Assembly (NCBI GenBank): GCA_023634235.1
Contig: JAMKCF010000003.1
Span: 4,120,958 to 4,184,957, forward strand
Source: Pisaster brevispinus
Taxonomy: Eukaryota > Echinodermata > Asteroidea > Forcipulatida > Asteriidae
Reading direction: 5' to 3'
DNA length: 64,000 nucleotides
Shown here: in pieces, positions 24,801-34,286 of the stretch
Numbering within the stretch: position 1 is the first letter of the stretch
Layout of the letters: every line of letters starts with the position of its first letter
Made by a program: the position numbers and the translations under genes
The notes under the pieces: model-generated
Seen by the model: the letters and a program-made list of their open reading frames with translations, nothing else
What the model was told of the DNA's origin: nothing
Database searches by the model: none

Positions 24801-27800
24801 CCAACCACTAGACACTTTGGAAGCTTGCCCTAGCACTGTAGCTTCTCAAAGTAAAAAGGTTCAGGCAATTCCGACTGGGATTTGTGCAAGTAGACACAAT
24901 AAGACTGTCAAGACTGAATTTCTGAGTGACACTCGGCAGCAATTTTTTAATTCAACTTCCCCACCACCTGTATCTGTTCCTGGGATGGTGGAAAGTTACA
25001 TTTACTCCAGCACTGCGGCTGGTCCAAGAAATAGTAGACCCAAACCTGCTGGGATTCGTGTTGTCAGACAAGACTCGGTTGTCAAAGATTGTTTACCAGC
25101 ATTTTGTCCTGGTAGTGCCCCACCACCATGCACTCCTACCTTTCCCTCCAATTCAGATGCACTTGTTGAGGTTGGCTCATCTGGTGCTGGTCCTCCAGTA
25201 CTTATAAGACAATATCAACTGGAGCAGGCCCTCTTCAAGAGTTTAGAACCTCAACGGTATGCCTGTGAGCTCTTGAGCCATCTGTTCACACCTGAAGAGT
25301 TGTCAGTGAGTAGTTTCGGAGGGGAGACCATGACTCAAGATGGCTCTATGACTGCCCAGTTGGATCCCCATCGTATGAATGCCATTCTGAAACAAACAGA
25401 GTTGGAGTTCCCTGGTTCCACCGGAGTCCAAAGACTGGCTGTCATTAAGAAGTCTGTCAATGCTAAGTGCAGGAAAGCAAGATATAACATGAAAATGGAG
25501 CTAAAACGCTCTGGGTGTTTGCATCTTGTGTGAAAACACGCAATCAATTTATCTCATGAAGATGGTCTTTAGAGTGGACGAGCTGAGGATGGTCCAGGCC
25601 CGATACTTCACATAGGAAAGGGAGGTACTTGCCTCAGTGCCCCTTGGCTATTGTCTTGGTGCCCTTTGACTTGTTCCAGTAGAAATTCAGATTTCATTCA
25701 AAGAGATGTCCTTAACCAAGGAGAAACTGCCCTGCCCTTTCAAGAATGAAGTATTTGGCCAGATTATTCTTCATTCGTCTGGACAACTTTAAAAGACAAT
25801 TTAGTCACTAAAACATTGTGCAAATTTCAAAAAAATACAAACGATATCTCAGAGCTCTCTTAATGCTCAATTGCACAACAATCCCAAAATCAACTGACAT
25901 GATTGATAATATGCAACAATAAAGTGATAATCATTTAAAACTATACTTAATAAAACATTTTGATACTAATATTCATCAAACTCAACCAAGATTGCCTTCT
26001 TCAAGGGTTACATAAATAGATGATCCCTAAGGTTGGAAAGTTTTTAATGTCATGGTTTTTAACAGTACAAAGTCTGCCTCACACATCTTAACGTGCACAT
26101 GTATGTATTTTATGTTAGTTATAATTGTTTAGAATGAAAAATATTATGCAATTTTGCATGTAAATTTTGTGGGTCTATTCACAGTAATGGTTACAATTTG
26201 TTTATTTATGTATTACTTTTTTGTGAGAATATTGGCTAGGAGTTCCAAATGAAATATAATCTTTTGACATCATTATCTTTTGCTGGGTTGTACATTTGAG
26301 TCTTTGTTGTAATACCCTTTTCCATAGAATGAACAATTTGTTGATCCAATACAAAATAGGAATAATAAATATATACAAAAAAAGTAACAATGGCAAAATC
26401 TGCTATGAGCTCTGTGACATACTTAAAATTCCTGGCCTTCTTAAAATTTCTGGCCTTCATGTACAGGCTCATTTAGTTTTAGAAAAAATTTAAGTGGGAT
26501 TACTGATTCAAATTATGTATACAGTAACAACAACCCTTACTCCCTTAGTGATTTACTAGGATTTTCCCTCTCTCTAACAAAATCCAACACCAAACTTACT
26601 AAGCACACAAACTGTTGGACTTTGAATGTGGCGGTGTGTCTGATCTCATAAAGTATAATCAATTTACTAGTATAATTCTCAGTCCAACAGAATGAAAAAA
26701 GGCAAAACCCCAAAAACACATGGCGTTGGATTTTGATGGTTGGGGTGGTAGGGTTAGACTAAGAACCAACTGCAGTTGTTAAAAGCCCCTTTATAAGCCA
26801 GGCTAGGGTCAAATGTTATATCCAGTCCAAATGATAACCCGCTTTGCCATATACAACAATACTATTCAGCCTGGCTCACCGCCCCTTGAGTCAGTTGGAT
26901 CCAAGCGCCGGGATAGCAACCCCGTCGTTGAAGCTCCGCCCAAGCAAAGCATGGCACATCAGGTGAATATTATATGCTACATGTATTTATGACCAGACAA
27001 AGAAACAAACGACTCTTGACAATTGCTACAATGTACTTGTTTTTTTCCATTTTAGTTCTGGTCAGCTCCTTTGTGTATGCTGCTGTGTATTTTTGTAATA
27101 GTCGCGTCTGATAGCATGTCTGGGGCAAACTTGAGGTCATGTTCAGGCCTGATACTTCAGACATGTCAGAGGGAGTGAAGGCAATTGCCTCCATGCCCCT
27201 TGTTGTTGCCTTAGTTGGTACCCCAGAAAATGTTCCAGTTACCTCATGGAGTACAAACTACCTTGCCCTTATAAAAATGAAGTATTGGGCATTCATTTTT
27301 GGAAGTCATGAATGAGGTCACCAACAGTCATGACTTGGGCCCAACTTACGCTTGCATACTGAGACTTGATACAGCAAGTGGCAGACTTTAAAAAAAACCT
27401 CAAAACAAACAAACAAAACAAGAGGTGTTCACGCTGTGCACGAAAACCTAAAAAAACCATCGATATCATTGACCCTGCGGTAATGGTTTTGCTTGTGGTA
27501 TTGCAAACTTTTTGTATAAAGGAGCATGGTTTTCTTGTGTACATGTACTTGTATGTAATGCATTTTTGTAACAAAAAAGTTGCAAAAATAATACATCATT
27601 GGCTGTTTATGTTGGTTAGTTTAAGTCCAGGGTCAAGACTTCAATACATTTCATGCCTGACATGTATTGTCTTACATGTACATGTACATTTGTACATGTA
27701 CTGTACATAGAGTTACTGTACCTTCAAACCAAGGTGAAAAGAACTATGTACATACATACATGTATACTACATGAACATGTATTACAGGCATGCAATCTTT

Positions 27801-30800
27801 AAAAAAGAATGTTAAAAACACTGCCATAGGTAACTCAAAAACACTGTACAAAGTTAATTGTACTTTTCCTTTTCCACCTACAAAAATGCGTACATGTATG
27901 TGCGATTATACAAAAATGTTGGCTAGAGCTGTGGGCTCCTAATATATGAACGAGTGGAGAGGGAGTGCCATCGTCTACTACATGTACAGTGTACATAGAG
28001 TGTAATCTGTGTAGCTTTTCAATTTTCCTGGATAAACTGTTTCCTGGTATTTTTGCATTGAGTTGAACGTGGTTTGCGAGCATCTATTCTAAACTAGTGA
28101 CGTCAAAATGAGCAATTGTTCAGAGAATTTTTTTTTTTAATAACAGGAAAAAGAAATTTCTTTGGGGAAATCCTTTACAAACAAATACATGCTCTGTATC
28201 TATTTTGTATGCAGGCATGCCTCATTTAGATTAGAAGCATGTATTCGACAGATACCATAGTCATCATAATTATGGCTAAAATAACCAATTAAAGTCCTTG
28301 CTATTTTATGACACATTTCAAACTTGACCAAAAAGACAAATTAATGATTATTTTCTTTTAGCGGATATAATGCAAAGCACCCTGATCTGCTTTTTAATGA
28401 TGGACATAAAAGTTTCTAATGTGTACATGTTCACAAATTTTCCAAAGTAAAAAAAGCTTTGGTACAGTTTAAAATGTGTCACACATACTGATGGTGTAAC
28501 ATCAGAGTCTGGTTCCGAAAACACTAACACTGTTTTGTTGGGCCATTTCCCTGAAAGAGCATTCTTCCCACAACAGGAGAGCAGCGTCACGTCGTCATCC
28601 CCACTCCGGCCTGATGAAGTCAGCTCTTCTAAGTCCAGGAAAAAATCTGTGTCCAGCCACAATGAGGATGAAGATGCCTTGAAGCATGGTTCCCGTTCCC
28701 CATCCCCTAGCCACCGTGCTGCATCCAGATCCCGGTCCCCATCACCAAGGAGAATCAAGAAAAGCCAGAAGGCCAACTCTAAGGCGGCTCGCTCACCTTC
28801 CTCATCAGGAAGTGATCGTATGGCGTCACTTTCTCCGAAAAGAGGCTCCCGTTCCAAGGGAAGAAAGAGATATCCGAGATCCAGGTCTCTCACACCAAAA
28901 CGGGACAGAAAGTCAAAATCGTCTGCAAAAGCCAGGGAGTCTCGATCAAGGTCGGCCTCCCCTGGAAAGAAGCTGCTGAAGTCGGACCATAGATCCCAAT
29001 CAAGATCACTCTCGCCAAAGAAATCACGGAAATCACGGAGTAGGTCGCCAAAGAGACATCGTCGAAGGTCCCGTTCCAGGTCCCGCACACCACCTCCGAA
29101 GCGTAGCAAATCCTCTAAGTCAAGGCGTAGGTCTCGCTCTAAGTCGCCTCCTCGTCGGAAATCGAGGTCCAGGTCAAGGAAAAGGTCACGATCAAGGTCA
29201 CATAAGAGATCCAGGTCACGCTCAAGAAAGAGGTCACGTTCACCAAGACGACGTAGAAAGTCCAGGTAAGCAGTTTTGAATATATTTGATTATGAAAAAA
29301 AATATTGTTATTATTTTTCCTTTCCAAACGGCAAACTTGGCTCAGTAGGCTCAAAATTTTGCTTTTGTTTTTGCTCATGAAGATCTAAAAAATTGTTCCA
29401 TCCAAAGTTACACAAGTGTACACCATTTGCTGTTGTCAATGATTTTTCATGTCATTTTGTCATTTTGTCATTTTGAGTGCATTGTGTACTTGCCATTTAC
29501 TTTTATGTTTTGTATTTTCTTCACTGTAGATCAAGAACCCCTCGCAGGAGAAGACAGAAGTCTAGATCACGTTCTCCACGCCGACGGCGCTCAAGGTTAT
29601 TGTCAATTTGTTTTTTTAAATTATGCATTCTTTGTACAACCAGGCCTGATACTTCTTGGAGACCTTTGATGCCCCTTGAAATGTTCCAATAAAAATGTAC
29701 AATTTCTCATAGAGGTGCCCTTTACCAAGTTGAAAATGCCTTGGTGCCCTTGCCCCTTCCAAAAACTTAGCCTCTGTTCTGTACAACCCTCCATTAATGA
29801 TTACATCATTAATTTTTGAGATACATTGTTTTTGTACTGACATGACCCTTACCTGTAAGGTAGCCAAACTTTAACAGCCCAAGGCAGATAAAGCTTAAAA
29901 ATACAACTTGTTTAGGTATAATAAGATTTGTGACTTGAAACTTTGTAGGTCTCGGAGTCCAAGGAGGCGTCGTAGTCACACCCACAGCCGTAGCCGTAGC
30001 CGTAGCCGCAGCATCTCCACTTCCCCGCTGACCCGTGGGAGGGACCCTGCCATGCACGCCCAGGAGGCTCTGGCCCGGCGGCTAGAGCGAGCCAAGAAGC
30101 TGATGGAGATGAAGGAGCGACGGGACAAGGATGAGAAGGAGAGGGAGAAGGTCCTGAAGCAGGAGACGGATGACACTCTAGAGAAAGGTAGCATAGTGAG
30201 ACCCAATCTTTGTTTCCCAGACAAGCAACTTATGAGCTGGGTGCAGTTTCATGGCAATTTCACTGCTTACCACAGAATTCTACACTTATGGCTCCCTGTA
30301 AACCATGTGCTTCCATGGGCTGAAAACATAGAATTCTGCTGTAAGCCGTGTATTGGCCCCAGATCAGTTGATTTCTGCTTCTTATGTATATATTACACCC
30401 CTTGTATATGATGTCACAAGCTCAAACAGCACCCTCATTGCAAGGTCAATAGGAGACCCCTTATTTTCTATAAATACTTATACTTATACGAGTGCATTAC
30501 ATGACAGCATACAAACATTGACCAAAGAATGAGCATGTCTGCGTAATAAGTATCATTGCTGGTGCTGGGGCTAAAGCCATCTTGCTCAAAAGCTATCGAC
30601 AGAGTGGTCGGCGGAGCACAGTCCCCCAGAATTTGTAGCTAGTTTTTATAAGTTTTTACAGGGTGGTTACTCAAAGTCAAAATGCTGTGATGCAGAAGCA
30701 ATGTTTTGACCACATGTCATGCATGTAAACAATTTCTTGAAGTTTGTTTCTGAAACAGTTACACATTTACCCATATAATGGTAAATTATGTACACCACCA

Positions 30801-33800
30801 CAGCTTGTTAATTCTGGTGTGCTAGATGGCTCCAGTGCACAAGATGGCTTGGTCTGGACATCCCACACTAGGTTCTGAATGCTTGGAAAGGAACCTGTAC
30901 ACTCAGCATCATTTCTTGCAGTTCTTACTGTTTTGTATTGAAAGGTAGCGTAATCATTAGTGCTTAATTCTTTCCATTTAGAAATTGCCAAAGGAGTCGA
31001 GAGCAACACCACATCCCTGAATCCACCCCCTCTGATGTCGCTAACACCCATGGGTATAGACCCCCTAATCCAAGCAGCTGCTGCTGCTGCAGCCATGCAG
31101 GCAAAGGTCCTGGCCCAAACTGGAATCAGCATGCCCAAGTACTACAACCCACTAACTGTCAACCCTGTACAGATAGCGGAGCAAACACGCAAGAGGAAAC
31201 TACTGTGGGCCGGAAAGAAAGAAGATGTAAGGAAATTGCGCAATTTGGGTTTTGAACTTATTGGAGATAGGCCTGGTTTGTCTTGACATTTTTCTTCCAT
31301 ATAGTAACAATATAGAAGTTAGGAAATACTGTACAAATAAAGGTACCCTCCTTTCTATTTACAATCTGGACATTTGTTGTCACTTTTATGTACATGTATA
31401 CATGTATAGATCTTTTTTTTTTTATTCGATTGGCTACCAAATTCTACCAAAATGTTAAAGCAGATGATGGCAGTGACTGGATTATAGCAATTAAATGAAC
31501 TGCATGTTCGATTAATGACCCATGTAAACATTTTATCTAAACAAATTTCAGGCAAATTTTTAGCTACTAAAAACCAACAACCTTCAAAAATATAATTCCA
31601 CAGATTTTTCATGCAATTTCTATTGGCCTAATTCACTCTTCCTACTTTAGTCTGATTTGTTTGCCCTTGGAAAAACCAGACAAGTCGTGATTAAGTAGCC
31701 TGAAATGTCCATTAAAGCCTACACCGTGTGTACATGTAGGTCAGCCCTTGTACTCAATAAAATATTTCTACTTTTTTCCAAAGACCAAAATCATGCCTGT
31801 TTATACCATGTAAACATTGAGATATCAAAGATCGTTTGAAAATTTTACAGCTCTGCCATATCAGTGTAAGAAATGTTTTTGGTTTTGTTCAATTAAAGAT
31901 GGCAGAGAAAGTGTCCAGTAACCAGTGGGAGAGGACAGCGTTTAGTGATGATGAGACAAAGGCGAAATTTCGCCGCTTGATGGGAATCAAGGAGGGGGAA
32001 GAGATACCTGAGCAAGGAACAGGTAAGAGTAGACACTAAGAGATGCTTTTACATGTAAGGCTTGTGGAAACATTCAGAATACGTTGGCAAAAACTTTTTT
32101 ATAGTGTGGAACTAAATACAGGGCTGAGAAATGTCAGACTTTTATCTGAATTCAGACTTTTTAAAGTCTGCCTGGTGAACAAGGCTCTTTGATCTTCTCT
32201 AGCACTGAGGATACTGTTCCCAGAAGCTCCTTGGAATCTATAAATTTTGGGGTTATCAAAAAGTGGAAATGCCATTATTCCAATACCTCTTAAGATCTGG
32301 ATCTTGGTTTCAGACTTTTTTGTCAGCAGTGACTCTCGGCCATGTAATTAAAGGTGAACTGTCAAATGTCCATATGTGACACCTGTGGAAAAATTAGGCT
32401 TCGTTTGAAAATCGTGAAGTGGCATTAAAAGTGAAGACAATCAAAACATCAGCCTTTATATCACTGTGGTGTGATGTCTCAAATGTTCTATTATGTTGAG
32501 AAGTAATTACCTTGAAGGCCCCAATAAGCACTTCTCATTTATTTGATGAGCAATAAAAACCCAGTTTTTAGTTTTGGCAGGAAGTGTCTCGTTTGAGCAT
32601 GGAGCGTCACATATAGTGATGCGCAGTGGCAGCCATTACTAGCAACAGTGAGAGGAGTGACGCTACTCCCAAGACCATTGAAACATAGTGTCCCTCCACT
32701 GTTGCTATTGTCCGCCAATGTTGGTGACCGACAATCCACTAATAGTGTTTTGCTAATGTTTGCAATCCATTGCAAAGCCTCAAGCAAGGCTTGCCGAAGA
32801 GCAGCACAGCCCATGCCTTCAATTTTTTCACTTGCAAATTTTACCATTTTGTTGTTGAAATGCTCTTTAACCAAACTTACTCTACCCTTTTCAAGACTGA
32901 AGTCCGTCTATTTTTGTTTACCCTGTTTGAATATATTCATTTTGTTTCCACCATTGATTTGTATTTTGAATTTGTGCATTTGTTTTTTTGAACAGTAAAT
33001 TTGTCTTTTTGCTGTTTGCCATTTTATTTTAATTTGCTTATACCACATTTTCCACTATGATTTAATAGTCATATGTGAATGAATATCTTTTTTCTTGATG
33101 ATATAATATATGAACATAAATCGTCACTGTTTTCACGAAGAGGCAATTTTGCCCCAGCAGCCAAACTTTCATGTTTGGAGAAAATCGCGTTTGAAGTTAA
33201 ACTATCATTGTTTCGTACACTGTTTGCCATTTAAATGTTGACATTTTTCCAAGCATGAAAGTGGAGATCCTAAACCATGCAAAAATGTTTTTATTTTAAT
33301 CACAGTTAGTTTAATTAATGAGTAATTAACTTTTTAACACGAGTTTCTCTCGTGAAAGTTGCGCGAACAAGGTCTGTGTGCAGCGCGTTGTGTACAAACC
33401 AATGCGTAAGCGACGAGTGTCTGTTCGTGAAAACTAAATTTATCTAGGTCATACAAATTGCCTTTTCGTGAAAACTCAAACGAAGAGCAGTCGTTTTTGG
33501 CACCGTGCTAGCGCTATGTACTTCAATGTAAAAAATTGGCAAATGTAAATGTGTCTGTTCGTGAAAACGCAAAAGTGGGAGTTTGGTAAAATGGTCCTTG
33601 TGCTAATTAGCGTAATTAGAAAAATATAATGATTTAGCATTTGAAACTTTGGGAAAATGTTGATGTTACTGATAACATCCCAAATGTGCAAAAACATAGA
33701 TTTACCAAAATGTGTGATTTTTTAAAGAATTGCCTCTTTGTGAAAACAGTGACAAAATGCTTTATTTTCTAAACTTGTGAATTTACGTGTATAAATTGTT

Positions 33801-34286
33801 TGGTTGCCATTTATTCATTTGCTTTTGGTTGACTTTATGTTTGTTTATGATTTGTTTTTCCCCCACAGGAATTCATCAAGGTATTCATTAAAAGTTAACT
33901 TCCATAAAAATGGCATTATTCTTTTTTTTTATAACATATTTGATTTGGTTTATGCATTTATCATGCTATATTGTTTATTATGTATTTGTGATTTGCTATA
34001 ATTTGTATTGTGATTTGTTATAATATTAGCCAAACTCATGTAAGGTCATGGAACATTTTCAGAGTGTTCTCTCCCCAAAATAAGTTGCAGTACTTTCTTT
34101 CATTCTTTGACAGATCAAAGTGACACAGCACGTCAGCAAGAAGAGAGAGTCAAATTATTCCAGCAGTTGGACCAGGAGTACCAGATAGCTCGTGTCAAGA
34201 CCCACACCCAGAGAAGCTTTGGACTGGGTTTTGGGAGTGGAGGAAGCACTGTCCAGGCACCTCCTCCCCCAACCACCTCCTCATAG
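18837..34286 (+). CDS. RSRC2: RSRC2, arginine/serine-rich coiled-coil protein 2, complete
   Basis: Ten exons keep one frame: 18837-18935, 21970-22630, 23355-23461, 26870-26962, 28577-29265, 29530-29595, 29949-30187, 30982-31226, 31899-32022, 34114-34286. They give 831 aa. The start chosen, AACATGG at 18837, has a good context; an upstream in-frame ATG at 18756 would add 27 residues. Exons 2, 3, 5 and 6 encode long RS and RTP repeats. The diagnostic RSRC2 C-terminal half follows: MHAQEALARRLERAKKL (exon 7), AAMQAKVLAQTG and YYNPLTVNP (exon 8), FRRLMGIK (exon 9), then KTHTQRSFGLGFGSG (exon 10). Human RSRC2 is about 434 aa; the excess here is mainly RS sequence. RS proteins of this kind are nuclear and associate with splicing. 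Exon 6 uses a weak donor (GTTATT). Intron 3 holds a separate BEN-domain ORF. Confidence 0.93.
21082..21850. mobile_element. Foldback-type element with repeated GTACC/GGTAC arms
   Basis: The left arm (21105-21222) is built from direct repeats of CACTTTGTACC or CACTTCGTACC. The right arm (21698-21835) is built from the reverse complement, GGTACAAAGTG or GGTACGAAGTG. The outer ends are inverted as well: ATACATGTA at 21082-21090 and TACATGTAT at 21842-21850, followed by matching TGTCAG and CTGACA. About 470 bp of AT-rich sequence separates the arms and no ORF is evident. It lies in RSRC2 intron 1. Confidence 0.75.
23992..25533 (+). CDS. Intronless BEN-domain protein nested in RSRC2 intron 3
   Basis: One uninterrupted 513-aa frame starts at ACCATGG (23992); the frame is open upstream to a TAA at 23827. 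Residues about 5-35 (SSPQEKLDRLECKLDELVGQ) form a short coiled coil. Residues about 140-390 carry five spaced repeats of a GIC-VRQD--VK type motif, at about 24418, 24571, 24715, 24877 and 25051, separated by proline/serine-rich linkers. The last about 100 residues (YACELLSHLFTPEELSVSSF, LDPHRMNAIL, FPGSTGVQRLAVIKKSVNAK) match the helical pattern of a BEN domain, which in other proteins binds DNA or partner proteins in chromatin repression. The BEN call is by eye. It could be a retrocopy, a separate gene, or an alternative last exon of RSRC2. Confidence 0.75.
   Translation: MDIDSSPQEKLDRLECKLDELVGQLNRLETLQCSMVQSIAHVTQLVESIQKTTNSDDSYALDTALGMVDANSVSGSSSATQIEPVAICDIKKEEPVEDGSPCSGFQSFISDNHLPASSPMIMEAFNSFPAGSSTTVETISSGRCAVRQDTEVKGGTLSVTEQPCSTDQSLHEKGAAFSGIAADQRKMVQVTPTGIFAVRQDTLIKEGALNCVRPPSSSAGVMDFFPRNAAGPRRAVQAIPTGICTVRQGLEVEDALPGTTRQQQFSILSAQPLDTLEACPSTVASQSKKVQAIPTGICASRHNKTVKTEFLSDTRQQFFNSTSPPPVSVPGMVESYIYSSTAAGPRNSRPKPAGIRVVRQDSVVKDCLPAFCPGSAPPPCTPTFPSNSDALVEVGSSGAGPPVLIRQYQLEQALFKSLEPQRYACELLSHLFTPEELSVSSFGGETMTQDGSMTAQLDPHRMNAILKQTELEFPGSTGVQRLAVIKKSVNAKCRKARYNMKMELKRSGCLHLV
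25598..25759. mobile_element. Small inverted-repeat element (GCCYGATACTTC family), copy 1
   Basis: The ends GCCCGATACTTC and GAAGTATTTGGC are inverted, 10 of 12 matching. The body includes GTGCCCCTTGG and GTGCCCTTTGA and resembles copies at 27147, 29644 and 47080. It lies just past the BEN gene. Confidence 0.7.
25918..25923 (+). terminator. Candidate poly(A) signal of the nested BEN gene
   Basis: AATAAA, 385 bp after the BEN stop codon, on the same strand. It would allow the nested gene to end independently of RSRC2. Confidence 0.4.
27147..27290. mobile_element. Small inverted-repeat element (GCCYGATACTTC family), copy 2
   Basis: 144 bp bounded by GCCTGATACTTC and GAAGTATTGGGC, inverted 10 of 12, with the same internal TGCCCCTTG text as copy 1. 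It lies in RSRC2 intron 4. Confidence 0.7.
29644..29773 (+). mobile_element. Partial GCCTGATACTTC-family element, copy 3
   Basis: It begins GCCTGATACTTC and carries GATGCCCCTTGAAATGTTCC and GAGGTGCCCTTTACCAAG like its relatives. The right terminal repeat is not recognisable. It lies in RSRC2 intron 6. Confidence 0.6.
33123..33753. mobile_element. 631-bp element with 26-bp terminal inverted repeats
   Basis: The left end 33123-33148 (starting GTCACTGTTTTCACGAAG) and the right end 33728-33753 are inverted copies, 25 of 26 identical. Inside, TTCGTGAAAAC recurs at about 33423, 33465 and 33557. There is no coding frame and no clear target duplication. It lies in RSRC2 intron 9. Confidence 0.75.

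Noticed and set aside
28348..29109. 253-codon minus-strand frame rich in D, R and L
   Set aside because: It is the mirror of the RSRC2 RS-repeat exon 28577-29265; RS codons read backwards give long open frames.
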